64,000 nucleotides of DNA from Streptomyces megasporus. GTDB lineage: Bacteria; Actinomycetota; Actinomycetes; Streptomycetales; Streptomycetaceae. Position 1 is the first letter of the stretch, and every line of letters begins with the position of its first letter. The notes under the pieces were generated by a model. The model was given only the letters and a program-made list of their open reading frames with translations, was not told the origin of the DNA and made no database searches. Both the position numbers and the translations under genes were made by a program. Shown here in pieces: positions 51,766 through 61,267 of the stretch. The stretch covers positions 71,405 to 135,404 of the forward strand of contig NZ_JODL01000014.1 of the NCBI RefSeq assembly GCF_000718985.1, read 5' to 3'.

Positions 51766-52107
51766 TCACAGCACGTGGGCCGGTCCCTGCCCGTCGTTCA
51801 CCAGCGGCCGTCCGGCGGCCTCCCAGGCCACCATGCCGCCGTCGACGTTCACCGCGTCGACGCCCTGCCCCAGCAGGTACTGCGTGACCTGAGCCGACCG
51901 GCCGCCGACCCGGCAGACCACGTACACCTTCCGATCCGCCGCCTTCTCGGTCACCTCGCCCAGCCGCTCCACGAACTCGCTCATCGGGACGTGGAGGGCT
52001 CCCTCGGCGTGCCCGGCCGCCCACTCGTCGTTCTCCCGGACGTCCAGCAGGAGACCGTCGGACGGCACCGCCGCGGCGTCCACCTCCGGAAATCGGCCGT
52101 ACTGCAC
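51766..52107 (-). CDS. Single-domain rhodanese-like protein
   Basis: 113 residues, one rhodanese/sulfurtransferase domain with the active-site loop VVCRVGGRS (Cys65) and the strand LLLDVRENDEWAAGHAEGALHVPMSEF. It may transfer sulfane sulfur; no fused partner. Starts with GTG at 52107 after GAGAGG. The neighbouring rhodanese and paaE genes converge on a shared hairpin. Confidence 0.88.
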   Translation of the reverse strand: MQYGRFPEVDAAAVPSDGLLLDVRENDEWAAGHAEGALHVPMSEFVERLGEVTEKAADRKVYVVCRVGGRSAQVTQYLLGQGVDAVNVDGGMVAWEAAGRPLVNDGQGPAHVL

Positions 52108-52173
52108 AGGGTCACGCCCCTCTCTCCGGCACCGGCCTCCGGTGCCGTCTCGCACACTCACAACACTCCGGCC

Positions 52174-52215
52174 GCACGACCGATCCCGGGCCGAGCACGA
52201 CCGATCCCGGACCGA
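52174..52215. repeat. 21-bp direct tandem duplication
   Basis: Two copies of a 21-base sequence beginning GCACGACCGATCCCGG differ at one position. They lie between the rhodanese and J-domain-like genes, in the rhodanese leader. Confidence 0.85.
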
Positions 52216-52253
52216 ACCTGGCCGGCCCCGCCGGAACTCGTCCGTTCCGCCTG

Positions 52254-53138
52254 TTACACCTGCCCCGGCTGTTCCACCTGTCCCGGCTGCGCCGTTCGCC
52301 CCGCCCAGTCCGTCCCTCCCATCGGGGCGACCAGCTCGGCCAGTCTCGCCTCCCGCTCGGCGATCTTCGCCCGCAGCCCCTGGGCGATCTCCTCCAGCAG
52401 GCCGTCCGGATCGTCGTGGGCCAGCTTGAGCATGGACCCGACCGCACTCGCCTCCAGGTCCGCGGCGACCTGGGACAGCATCTCCTTGCGCCGCGCCAGC
52501 CACTCCAGCCGCGCGTACAGCTCCTCGGCGCGGAGCGCCTCCCTCTCCGCGGGGTCGGGCGGTCCCGCGGCCCACTCCTCGGTCAGCGCCACGAGCAGTT
52601 CCTCGTCCCCGTCGGCGTACGCCTTGTTGACCCGGGTCATGAACTCCTCGCGCCGCTCCCGCTCCGCGTCCTCCTGCGCCAGGTCCGGGTGCGCCGCACG
52701 GACCAGCTCGCGGTACAGGCGCCGGACCCGCTCGCTGGGCCGCACCCGCTCCGGCGGTCTCACCCGCTGCCCGGTGAGCATCGCCACGGCCTCCGACGGC
52801 AGCCCGCCCGCGTCCATCCAGCCCTGGTAGAGCTCCTCCACCGCCGGCATCGGCAGGAAACCGGCCCGCGCCGACCGCGCCCGGCGCACGTCCTCCGGGT
52901 CGCCGGTGCGAGCGGCCACGGCCTCCGCGATCAGGACGTCCAGCTCCTCGATCCGGCCGTACAGCGGCCCGAGGCGCTGCTCGTGCAACCGGGAGAAGTT
53001 GTCCACCTCCACCCGGAAGGTCTCCACTGCGATCTCGTACTCGATCAGCGCGTGCTCGGCCGCGCGGACGGCGCGTTCGAGACGTTCGACGGCCTGTCGC
53101 TCGGCCTGCCGGGCTTCCTGTCGGGCTTCCGGATTCAC
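52254..53138 (-). CDS. Coiled-coil protein with a degenerate J domain
   Basis: 294 residues, largely alpha-helical and charged. A central segment (about 140-190) reads RVRRLYRELVRAAHPDLAQEDAERERREEFMTRVNKAYADGDEELL, which has the HPD tripeptide and helix pattern of DnaJ J domains, though the first helix is shortened. Flanking parts (1-60 and 215-270) look like coiled coil. The role could be a DnaK co-chaperone, but that is unproven. The end is a duplicated QPGQVEQPGQV. Start ATG 53138. Confidence 0.78.
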   Translation of the reverse strand: MNPEARQEARQAERQAVERLERAVRAAEHALIEYEIAVETFRVEVDNFSRLHEQRLGPLYGRIEELDVLIAEAVAARTGDPEDVRRARSARAGFLPMPAVEELYQGWMDAGGLPSEAVAMLTGQRVRPPERVRPSERVRRLYRELVRAAHPDLAQEDAERERREEFMTRVNKAYADGDEELLVALTEEWAAGPPDPAEREALRAEELYARLEWLARRKEMLSQVAADLEASAVGSMLKLAHDDPDGLLEEIAQGLRAKIAEREARLAELVAPMGGTDWAGRTAQPGQVEQPGQV

Positions 53139-53308
53139 TGGCTTCCTCGCGATGGCGGTTCACGGCGCCCCGGCCGGGGCTTTCCGCCGCGCCCGCTCCG
53201 AGAGCACCAAGGAGGGAGCCGCGGCGTCACCCGGCCAGCCTACGGGTCCGGGCCCCCGTACCGTCACGCCCCCGACACCGCACCGCCCGCCGTCGCACGT
53301 CCCCGCCG

Positions 53309-54700
53309 TCACACGCCCCGCTCGGCTGGCAGCCGCCCGGCCCGCACGGCGGCCTCCAGCTCCGCGTGGTCCTTCTCGGTACGGTCCGCGTAGGCCACGG
53401 CGAAGGCGGCCACCGCCTCGTCCAGCTCGTCCGACTTGCCGCAGTACCCGGCCAGGACACGCGGATCGGCGCTGTGGGAGTGGGCACGGGCCAACAGGGC
53501 TCCCGTCATCCGCCCGTAGTCGTCGATCTCGCCGGCGGAGAGCGCCGCCGGGTCCACGCTGCCCTTGCGGTTGCGGAACTGCCGCACCTGGTAGGGACGC
53601 CCCTCGACGGTGGTCCAGCCCAGCAACGTGTCGGAGACCACCTGCATCCGCTGCTGTCCCGACACCACCCGGCGTCCCTCGTGCTCCGGCTCCGGCTCGG
53701 GGAGGCCCACCAGTGCCGTGTACGGCCGCAGCACCGAGGGACGCGCCTCCTTCACCTGGAGCACCAGCGGCTTGCCCAGGTGGTCCAGGAGCAGCACGAC
53801 GTACGAGCGGGTGCCCACACTGCCGGTGCCGACGACCCGGAACGCCACATCGTGGATCGCGTACCGGGCCAGCAGCGGCAGCCGATCCTCCGGCAGCGTC
53901 CCCAGGTACTCCCGGAGCGAGGCGGCCACGGCCGCCGCCTCCTCGTCGGACGCCCTCCGCAGGACGGGCGGGGCGTCCACGAAGACACGGCCACCGCCCT
54001 CCGTCTCCCGGGTGGACTTGGCGGCGAAGCGTGCGCTGGTGTTGCGTCGGGCCTTGTCGGCCACGCGCTCCAGGGTGCCCAGCAGATCATGGGCGTCGGT
54101 GTGCGAGACCAGTTCCTCGTCGGCGACGGCGTTCCAGGCGTCGGCCGCCGACATCCTCGCCAGCAGCCGCATCGTGCGCCGGTACGCCCCGGCCGCGTCG
54201 TAGGCCGCCCGCCGGCAGGCGTCCTCGCCCACCCCCGCCGCGCGTCCGGCCAGCACCAGGGAGGCGGCCAGCCGCTTGAGATCCCACTCCCAGGGGCCGC
54301 GCACGGTCTCGTCGAAGTCGTTGAGGTCGATGGTCAACCCGCCGCGGGCGTCGCCGTAGAGCCCGAAGTTCGCGGCGTGCGCGTCCCCGCAGATCTGCGC
54401 GCCCACCCCGGTGACGGGAGTGCCGTGCGCCAAGTCGTACGCCATCAGGCCGGCCGCGCCGCGCAGGAAGGCGAAGGGAGAGGCGACCATCCGCCCGACC
54501 CGGATCGGGACCAGTTCCTCGATCCTGCCGCGGTTGGACTCCTCCACGGCGCTCACCGCGTCCGGCCGTCCCGGCGCCTCGGAGAACCCCGCGTGCGCGG
54601 CGCGGGGCACCCGCTCCCTCAGCTCCTTGCCCGCCTGCCTCGGCGACTCCCGGTTCCGCCGGTCCGCGAACCCCGGCACGTGCGGCAGCCTCTCCGCCAC
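53309..54700 (-). CDS. DUF2252 family protein
   Basis: 463 residues of the DUF2252 family, with GDAHAANFGLYGDARGGLTIDLNDFDETVRGPWEWDLKRLAASL, a pattern reminiscent of the HGDxxxxN and metal Asp of aminoglycoside kinase-like folds. Function unknown. GTG 54700 is preceded by G-rich sequence; an in-frame TTG at 54790 would add about 30 residues. Confidence 0.82.
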   Translation of the reverse strand: MAERLPHVPGFADRRNRESPRQAGKELRERVPRAAHAGFSEAPGRPDAVSAVEESNRGRIEELVPIRVGRMVASPFAFLRGAAGLMAYDLAHGTPVTGVGAQICGDAHAANFGLYGDARGGLTIDLNDFDETVRGPWEWDLKRLAASLVLAGRAAGVGEDACRRAAYDAAGAYRRTMRLLARMSAADAWNAVADEELVSHTDAHDLLGTLERVADKARRNTSARFAAKSTRETEGGGRVFVDAPPVLRRASDEEAAAVAASLREYLGTLPEDRLPLLARYAIHDVAFRVVGTGSVGTRSYVVLLLDHLGKPLVLQVKEARPSVLRPYTALVGLPEPEPEHEGRRVVSGQQRMQVVSDTLLGWTTVEGRPYQVRQFRNRKGSVDPAALSAGEIDDYGRMTGALLARAHSHSADPRVLAGYCGKSDELDEAVAAFAVAYADRTEKDHAELEAAVRAGRLPAERGV

Positions 54701-54848
54701 GACCCCACCCCCTACACCCTGCGTGCTTCCCCCACGGCCGGCGACGGTCGGAGCGACCGGCGCCGAGAACGTGCGGACCGAGAACGTCAAGAAGGTACTC
54801 GGCCGCCCCCGCCACCGTCAGTCCCCCGTGGAGGGGTCGGCAAACGAC

Positions 54849-54896
54849 GGAGCGGCTCTCTCACAGTGACCTTGATCACTGCAAGAGAGCCGCTCC
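54849..54896. terminator. Two-tier hairpin downstream of tRNA-Leu
   Basis: Thirteen-base outer arms (GGAGCGGCTCTCT) and six-base inner arms (CAGTGA/TCACTG) with symmetrical CA spacers and a CCTTGA loop. It lies 12 bases past the tRNA 3' end, ahead of the DUF2252 gene on the same strand. Confidence 0.8.
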
Positions 54897-54908
54897 GCGT
54901 TCTCTCTG

Positions 54909-54992
54909 TGCGCGAGGGGGGAGTTGAACCCCCACGCCCTTTCGGGCACTGGAACCTGAATCCAGCGCGTCTGCCTATTCCGCCACCCGCGC
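54909..54992 (-). tRNA. tRNA-Leu (anticodon CAG)
   Basis: 84-base tRNA on the reverse strand. The acceptor arm pairs GCGCGGG with CTCGCGC (one G-U), the anticodon stem-loop has CAG at positions 54958-54956, and a long variable arm (GCCC-GAAA-GGGC) is typical of Leu. The T-loop is GGTTCAACT. No CCA is encoded. A strong hairpin lies just downstream. Confidence 0.95.
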
Positions 54993-55308
54993 ATGGGTGC
55001 TGCCGCTTCGATTCTCCCATACTCCCCGGACCGCTTTCGTCCGGTTCGCCGGGATCCCCTGGCGACACCCAGAACATTAGCACGCTCCCCGGGGTGGTCT
55101 CACACCCGTATCGACCGCCCACGGTTTGGGACACTGGTCCCGTGCCCCCTCTACGATCCGTGTGAGGGTTGACACCCGCGCGCCGAGCCCCGGTGGGGAA
55201 CCAGCCGTTTTCCTCGCGCGTGGATACGATCAGTAAGCAGTATCGGAGGCAACGCGTCGTGTGCGCCCAGCGCACTAGAGCCGAGGGCATCGGGGAAGGA
55301 GGTGCACC
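54993..55308. other. 316-bp region between tRNA-Leu and the fha operon
   Basis: No gene. It must contain the tRNA promoter and the operon promoter; TTGACA (55169-55174) and TACGAT (55225-55230) are visible but do not pair at a standard distance. Confidence 0.5.
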
Positions 55309-56109
55309 GTGGGAGTTCTGAAGCGCTTCGAGCAGCGTCTCGAGGGTCTCGTCAACGGCACCTTCGCCAAGGTGTTCAAGTCCGAGGTGCAGCCCGTCGA
55401 GATCGCGGGTGCCCTCCAGCGCGAGTGCGACAACAACGCCACCATCTGGAACCGCGAACGGACCGTCGTCCCCAACGACTTCATCGTCGAGCTCAGCACC
55501 CCGGACTACGAGCGCCTCAGCCCCTACTCCGGACAGCTCGGCGAGGAGCTGGCCGGCATGGTGCGCGAGTACGCCAAGCAGCAGCGGTACACCTTCATGG
55601 GGTCGGTCAAGGTCCACCTGGAGAAGGCGGAGGACCTCGACACCGGCCTGTACCGGGTCCGCAGTCGCACGCTCGCCGCCAGCACCTCCCAGCCCCAGCC
55701 CCCGCACGGCGGCGCTCCGGCGCACGGCGGCTACGGCTACCCGCCGCAGCGCCCCGCCGGCATGCCGCCCATGCCGGCCGGTCCACCGCCCGGCGCGCCC
55801 GGCGGGGCCGGTCCGCTGCCGCCCACCCAGACCCGCCGCTGGATCGAGATCAACGGCACCCGCCACCAGATCTCCCGCCCCACCATGGTGTTGGGCCGTT
55901 CCACCGAGACCGACGTGCGCATCGACGACCCCGGGGTCTCCCGGCGTCACTGCGAGATCCGGGCCGGGAACCCCACCACGATCCAGGACCTGGGCTCCAC
56001 CAACGGCATCGTGGTGGACGGGCAGCACACCACGCGCGCTACGCTCCGCGACGGCTCACGCATCGTCGTGGGCAGCACCACGATCATTTACCGGCAAGCC
56101 GAAGGGTGA
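55309..56109 (+). CDS. fhaA: FHA-domain protein FhaA (DUF3662 + FHA)
   Basis: 266 residues: the DUF3662 domain (1-120, MGVLKRFEQRLEGLVNGTFAKVFKSEVQPVEIAGALQ), a Pro/Gly-rich linker (125-180), and an FHA phosphothreonine-binding domain (185-260, LGRSTETDVRIDDPGVSRRHCEI, LGSTNGIVV). It binds phosphorylated PknB targets and regulates cell wall synthesis. The GTG has a perfect GAAGGAGGT upstream; first of six co-directional genes. Confidence 0.94.
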   Translation: MGVLKRFEQRLEGLVNGTFAKVFKSEVQPVEIAGALQRECDNNATIWNRERTVVPNDFIVELSTPDYERLSPYSGQLGEELAGMVREYAKQQRYTFMGSVKVHLEKAEDLDTGLYRVRSRTLAASTSQPQPPHGGAPAHGGYGYPPQRPAGMPPMPAGPPPGAPGGAGPLPPTQTRRWIEINGTRHQISRPTMVLGRSTETDVRIDDPGVSRRHCEIRAGNPTTIQDLGSTNGIVVDGQHTTRATLRDGSRIVVGSTTIIYRQAEG

Positions 56110-56119
56110 AGCGGGGGCA

Positions 56120-56623
56120 ATGTCAGAGCTGACCCTGACGGTCATGCGGTTGGGCTTTCTCGCCGTGCTGTGGCTGTTCGTCATCGTGACCGTGCAGGTC
56201 ATCAGGAGCGACCTCTTCGGCACCCGCGTGACCCAGCGCGCCACCCGTCGCGACGAGAGCCGACGTCCGCCCCAACCGCGCCAGGCTCCGCAGCCCGCCG
56301 CCGGTCGCGGCGGCGGTCGGCGGCGCGGCGCCCCGACCAAGCTCGTGGTGACCGAGGGCTCGCTCACCGGCACCACCGTGGCCCTGCAGGGGCAGACCAT
56401 CACCCTCGGTCGGGCCCACGACTCGACGATCGTGCTGGACGACGACTACGCCTCCAGCCGCCATGCCAGGATCTACCCGGACCGTGACGGTCAGTGGATC
56501 GTCGAGGACCTGGGCTCCACCAACGGCACGTATCTCGACCGGACCCGGCTCACCACACCGACGCCGATCCCGCCCGGCGCGCCGATCCGCATCGGCAAGA
56601 CGGTCATCGAGCTGCGGAAGTAG
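56120..56623 (+). CDS. fhaB: FHA-domain protein FhaB
   Basis: 167 residues: one membrane helix (about 8-30), a basic linker, and a C-terminal FHA domain (LGRAHDSTIVLDDDYASSRHARI, LGSTNGTYLDRTRL). In mycobacteria the homologue (FipA/FhaB) helps septal peptidoglycan synthesis. Starts 10 bases after fhaA. Confidence 0.92.
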   Translation: MSELTLTVMRLGFLAVLWLFVIVTVQVIRSDLFGTRVTQRATRRDESRRPPQPRQAPQPAAGRGGGRRRGAPTKLVVTEGSLTGTTVALQGQTITLGRAHDSTIVLDDDYASSRHARIYPDRDGQWIVEDLGSTNGTYLDRTRLTTPTPIPPGAPIRIGKTVIELRK

Positions 56624-56655
56624 TGAACGACCATGACGACCGGAGGGTGGGCACC

Positions 56656-58260
56656 GTGCGGATGTACCCGGAGCCGACGGGCGAGGTGCGCATGAGTCTG
56701 TCACTGCGCTTCGCCGCCGGATCGCACAAAGGCATGATCCGCGAGGGCAACGAGGACTCCGGCTACGCCGGTCCCCGGCTGCTCGCGATCGCCGACGGCA
56801 TGGGCGGCCAGGCCGCCGGTGAGGTCGCCAGCTCCGAGGTGATCTCCATCCTCGTCCAGCTCGACGACGACATCCCCGGTTCCGACCTCCTCACCTCGCT
56901 CGGCACCGCCGTGCAGCGCGCCAACGAGCAGCTACGGATCATGGTCGAGGAGGACCCTCAACTGGAGGGCATGGGCACCACGCTCACCGCCCTGCTGTGG
57001 ACCGGCCGGCGACTCGGCCTGGTCCACGTCGGCGACTCCCGCGCCTACCTGCTGCGCGACGGCCGGCTCACCCAGATCACCCAGGACCACACCTGGGTCC
57101 AGCGTCTGGTGGACGAGGGTCGGATCACCGAGGAGGAGGCCACCACCCACCCGCAGCGCTCCCTGCTGATGCGCGCGCTGGGCAGCGGCGACCGCGTCGA
57201 GCCCGACCTGTCCATCCGCGAGGTGCGCCCCGGGGACCGCTACCTGCTGTGCTCCGACGGTCTGTCCGGCGTCGTCAGCCACCAGACGATGGAGGAGACC
57301 CTCGCCGGCTACCAGGGGCCGCACGAGACCGTGCAGGAGCTGATCCAGCTCGCCCTGCGCGGCGGCGGACCGGACAACATCACCTGCATCGTCGCGGACG
57401 TCCTCGACGTCGACGACAACGACACCCTCGCCGGGAAGCTCAACGACACCCCGGTCGTCGTGGGCGCCGTCGCCGAGAACCAGCACCAGCTCGGCGACCC
57501 CGGCACCCTCCAGACCCCGGCCGCCCGCGCCGCCGAACTCGGCCGCGGCGTGCCCCAGCAGCAGCCGCCCGACGCCCCCCAGGGGAGCTTCGGGCCGCCC
57601 GGCAGCGGCGGCCCGGTCGGAGGGCCGGCCGGCGGGTCCTTCGGCGCGTACGCCGAGGGCGACCTCGCCAAGCCCCGCAAGGGCTGGAAGTGGTTCAAGC
57701 GAATCCTGCTGATCGCGCTCGTCCTGGGCGTCCTCGGCGGCGGTCTGTACGGCGGCTGGCGCTGGGTCCAGACGCAGTACTACGTCGGCGCCGAGGACGA
57801 CCGCGTCGCGATCTACCGCGGCCTCAACCAGAAGCTCGGCTGGTTCTCGCTGAGCGAGGTCGAGCGGCGCTCCGCGGTCGAACTCAAGTACCTCCCGGTC
57901 TACCAGCGCAACCAGATCGAGGAGGGCATTTCCATGAGCAGCCTCGCCCAGGCCGAGGCCCGACTGGAGAAGCTGAGGGAACAGGCCGAGATCTGCAGAT
58001 TCGTCGCCGAGCAGCAGGACCGGGAACGCGCCGAGGCCGAGAAGGACGCCTCCCAGGGCTCCGCCGGAGCGGGCGAGGAGGCCGGTGAGCGGACGCCGAC
58101 CCCCACCGCGCCCACAGGTCCGTCCACCGCCCCGTCCGCCGTCGCGTCCACCGCCTCGGCCATCAAGACCAGCGACAGCCAGAGCTCCACCGCTCCGACC
58201 CCCGGCCCCACCCTTCCGGAGGAACAGCAGAAGCTCGCCAAGCAGTGCACCACGCCATAG
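56656..58260 (+). CDS. pstP: PP2C Ser/Thr phosphatase PstP
   Basis: 534 residues: PP2C domain (12-255, EGNEDSGYAGPRLLAIADGMGGQAAGE, GDSRAYLLRDGRLTQITQDH, CSDGLSGVV, GGPDNITCIVADV), a Pro/Gln linker, one membrane helix (about 343-371), and an extracytoplasmic tail with a short coiled coil. It reverses PknB phosphorylation. The GTG at 56656 has GGAGGG eight bases upstream; an upstream GTG at 56623 overlaps the fhaB stop and is the alternative. Confidence 0.93.
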   Translation: MRMYPEPTGEVRMSLSLRFAAGSHKGMIREGNEDSGYAGPRLLAIADGMGGQAAGEVASSEVISILVQLDDDIPGSDLLTSLGTAVQRANEQLRIMVEEDPQLEGMGTTLTALLWTGRRLGLVHVGDSRAYLLRDGRLTQITQDHTWVQRLVDEGRITEEEATTHPQRSLLMRALGSGDRVEPDLSIREVRPGDRYLLCSDGLSGVVSHQTMEETLAGYQGPHETVQELIQLALRGGGPDNITCIVADVLDVDDNDTLAGKLNDTPVVVGAVAENQHQLGDPGTLQTPAARAAELGRGVPQQQPPDAPQGSFGPPGSGGPVGGPAGGSFGAYAEGDLAKPRKGWKWFKRILLIALVLGVLGGGLYGGWRWVQTQYYVGAEDDRVAIYRGLNQKLGWFSLSEVERRSAVELKYLPVYQRNQIEEGISMSSLAQAEARLEKLREQAEICRFVAEQQDRERAEAEKDASQGSAGAGEEAGERTPTPTAPTGPSTAPSAVASTASAIKTSDSQSSTAPTPGPTLPEEQQKLAKQCTTP

Positions 58261-58273
58261 GGGGCCGCACTCC

Positions 58274-59677
58274 ATGAGCACCAGTCACGTCACCGGCAGC
58301 CACACGACGATCTCCTCGGGAGGGCTGCCCAGCCGCCGCAACACAGAGCTGGCGATGCTCGGCTTCGCCGTGCTCATCCCGGTGTTCGCCTACGCCAACG
58401 TGGGCCTGGCCATCAACGGCGAACTGCCCGCCGGCATGCTCGCCTACGGCCTCGGCCTGGGGCTGCTCGCCGGCATCGCCCACCTGGTGGTGCGGAAGTT
58501 CGCGCCGTACGCCGACCCGCTGATGCTGCCCATCGCCACGCTCCTCAACGGGCTCGGCCTGGTCTTCATCTGGAGACTCGACCAGTCCAGGCGGCTGAAA
58601 CTGCTCAACGAGGGCGCCGCGGCCCCCAACCAACTGATGTGGTCCGCGCTGGGCATAGCCCTCTTCCTCGCGGTGCTGGTCTTCCTCAAGGACCACCGCG
58701 TCCTGCAGCGCTACACCTACATCTCCATGGTCGTGGCGCTGATCCTGCTGATCCTGCCGATGTTCTTCCCGGCGGTCTACGGCGCCAAGATCTGGATCAC
58801 CATCGGCGGCATGTCCATCCAGCCCGGCGAGTTCGCCAAGATCATCATCGCGGTGTTCTTCGCCGGCTACCTGATGGTCAAGAGAGACGCCCTCGCCCTG
58901 GCCAGCCGTCGCTTCCTGGGTCTGTACCTGCCGCGTGGCCGCGACCTCGGCCCGATCCTGATGATCTGGGCGCTGAGTCTGCTCATCCTGATCTTCGAGA
59001 CCGACCTGGGCACCTCGCTCCTGTTCTTCGGCCTCTTCGTCGTGATGCTGTACGTGGCCACCGAGCGGACGAGCTGGATCCTCTTCGGCCTCACCCTCGC
59101 CGTCGTCGGCGCGGTGGCCGTGGCCAGCTTCGAGCCCCACGTCCAAGGCCGCGTCCAGGACTGGCTGGACCCCTTCCACGTCGTCCGCGAGACCGGCAAC
59201 CCGAACCAGCCCGCACAGGCCCTGTGGGCCTTCGGGGCCGGCGGCATCCTCGGCACCGGGCTCGGCCAGGGCCACTCCGACCTGATCCAGTTCGCCGTCA
59301 AGAGCGACTACATCTTCGCCACCGTGGGCGAGGAGTTGGGCCTGACCGGGGTGATGGCGTTCGTACTGCTGTACGGCCTGCTGATCGAGCGGGGCATCCG
59401 CACCGCCCTGGCCGCCCGCGACCCGTTCGGCAAGCTGCTCGCCGTCGGCCTCTCCTCGGCGTTCGCCATCCAGGTCTTCGTCGTGGCCGGCGGTGTGATG
59501 GCCCTCATCCCGCTGACCGGTATGACCATGCCCTTCCTGGCTCAGGGCGGCTCGTCCGTCATCGCCAACTGGGCGCTCGTCGCGATCCTGCTGAAGATCA
59601 GCGACACCGCGCGACGTCCCGCGCCCGCACCCGCACCCTCCCCCGATGCCGAGATGACCCAGGTGGTCCGATCGTGA
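58274..59677 (+). CDS. rodA: RodA/FtsW family peptidoglycan polymerase
   Basis: 467 residues with ten or more membrane helices: SEDS family, polymerising glycan strands from lipid II during elongation. Conserved features: IQPGEFAKIIIAVFFAGYL, the active-site region ETDLGTSLLFFG, and VGEELGLTG. It overlaps the pbpA start by four bases, fitting a working SEDS/class B PBP pair. Confidence 0.94.
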   Translation: MSTSHVTGSHTTISSGGLPSRRNTELAMLGFAVLIPVFAYANVGLAINGELPAGMLAYGLGLGLLAGIAHLVVRKFAPYADPLMLPIATLLNGLGLVFIWRLDQSRRLKLLNEGAAAPNQLMWSALGIALFLAVLVFLKDHRVLQRYTYISMVVALILLILPMFFPAVYGAKIWITIGGMSIQPGEFAKIIIAVFFAGYLMVKRDALALASRRFLGLYLPRGRDLGPILMIWALSLLILIFETDLGTSLLFFGLFVVMLYVATERTSWILFGLTLAVVGAVAVASFEPHVQGRVQDWLDPFHVVRETGNPNQPAQALWAFGAGGILGTGLGQGHSDLIQFAVKSDYIFATVGEELGLTGVMAFVLLYGLLIERGIRTALAARDPFGKLLAVGLSSAFAIQVFVVAGGVMALIPLTGMTMPFLAQGGSSVIANWALVAILLKISDTARRPAPAPAPSPDAEMTQVVRS

Positions 59678-61140
59678 ACAAGCCCCTGCGCCGTGTCGCC
59701 ATCTTCTGCGGTCTGCTCATGGTCGCCCTGATGATCCGCAGCAACTGGATCCAGTTCGTCCAGGCCGACGAGTTGCAGAACCACCCGAAGAACCGGCGTG
59801 TCGCCATCGAGCGCTACCAGCAGCCGCGCGGCAACATCCTCCTGTCCAACGGCAAGCCCATCACCGGCTCGACCGAGACCAAGAGCATCGACTTCAAGTT
59901 CAAGCGGACGTACAAGAACGGCAAGATGTGGGCGCCGGTGACCGGCTACGCATCCCAGGCGTTCGACGCCTCGCAGTTGGAGAAGATCTACGACGGCATC
60001 CTCACCGGCGACGACGACCGGCTGTTCTTCAACCGCACCATCGACATGCTCACCGGCAAGGACCAGAAGGGCGGCAACGTCATCACGACGCTGGACGCCG
60101 AGGTCCAGAAGGCCGCCTACGAGACCATGGGCGACAAGAAGGGCGCGGCCGTCGCGCTGAACGCCGAGACCGGCGCCATCCTCGGCCTGGTCAGCACTCC
60201 CTCGTACGACCCGTCGTCCTTCGCCGGAATGTCGGACAAGGACGGGGAGGCCTGGAACTCCCTCCAGAAGAAGAACAACCCCGACGAGCCGATGCTCAAC
60301 CGGGCGCTGCGCCAGACCTACCCGCCGGGCTCGACGTTCAAGGTCGTCACCGCCGCCGCGGCGCTGGAGAGCGGCATGTACGACATCGACGAGAAGACCG
60401 ACACCCCGGACCCGTACCGCCTCCCCGACACCGTCACCGATCTGGGCAACGACGGCAACCACCCCTGCGAGGACGCCTCCCTGCGGGTGGCCATGCAGTG
60501 GTCCTGCAACACCGTCTTCGCCAAGATCAGTCACGAGATCGGCAACGAGAAGATGATCGAGTACTCCGAGAAGTTCGGGTTCAACAAGGAGCACTTCGTC
60601 CCGGTCCGCGCGGTGGAGTCCGTCTACCCGGAGGACAACCGGCCGCAGAACGCCATGGCGGGCATCGGCCAGGCGTCCAACCGCGCCACCCCGCTCCAGA
60701 TGGCCATGGTCGCGGCCGCCGTCGCCAACGACGGCAAGCTGATGGAGCCGTACATGGTCGACCAGCTCGTCGCGCCGAACCTCAACGTCGTCGAGGAGCA
60801 CACCCCCAAGGAGATCGGCCGGGCGGTCTCGCCGGAGAACGCCCAGAAGCTCCAGCAGATGATGGAGGCGGTCGTCGAGAAGGGCACCGGAACCACCGCC
60901 CAGATCGACGGCGTCACAGTCGGCGGCAAGACCGGTACCGCCCAGCACGGCGAGAACAACAGCAAGAACCCGTACGCCTGGTTCATCTCCTACGCCAAGA
61001 CCGACGACGGGTCCCCGCCCATCGCCGTCGCGGTGGTGATCGAGAGTGCCAACGTCCTCCGCGACGACATCGCGGGCAGCAAGCTGGCCGCCCCGGTCGC
61101 GAAGGCGATGATGGAGGCCGCGCTCGACGGCAAGAGGTGA
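59674..61140 (+). CDS. pbpA: Class B penicillin-binding protein PbpA
   Basis: 488 residues: an N-terminal membrane helix (about 8-26), a dimerisation domain, and a transpeptidase domain with PPGSTFKVVTA (Ser near 219), WSCNTVF (SxN) and GGKTGTAQH (KTG near 418). It crosslinks peptidoglycan during elongation with RodA. GTG start overlaps the rodA stop (GTGA). Confidence 0.95.
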   Translation: MNKPLRRVAIFCGLLMVALMIRSNWIQFVQADELQNHPKNRRVAIERYQQPRGNILLSNGKPITGSTETKSIDFKFKRTYKNGKMWAPVTGYASQAFDASQLEKIYDGILTGDDDRLFFNRTIDMLTGKDQKGGNVITTLDAEVQKAAYETMGDKKGAAVALNAETGAILGLVSTPSYDPSSFAGMSDKDGEAWNSLQKKNNPDEPMLNRALRQTYPPGSTFKVVTAAAALESGMYDIDEKTDTPDPYRLPDTVTDLGNDGNHPCEDASLRVAMQWSCNTVFAKISHEIGNEKMIEYSEKFGFNKEHFVPVRAVESVYPEDNRPQNAMAGIGQASNRATPLQMAMVAAAVANDGKLMEPYMVDQLVAPNLNVVEEHTPKEIGRAVSPENAQKLQQMMEAVVEKGTGTTAQIDGVTVGGKTGTAQHGENNSKNPYAWFISYAKTDDGSPPIAVAVVIESANVLRDDIAGSKLAAPVAKAMMEAALDGKR

Positions 61141-61267
61141 CCCGAGGGCAGCGGTCGCGTCAGCAGCCACGTTCCCGGCCCCTCACCCGGTCCGGGTACG
61201 GTATGCCGAGCAGCACCGCCGGACCGCACAGGGAGACGGTCAGGACGAACGGAGAGGGCTGGAGACT

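Noticed and set aside
55169..55230. Promoter TTGACA with TACGAT before fhaA
   Set aside because: The elements are 50 bases apart, too far for one promoter.
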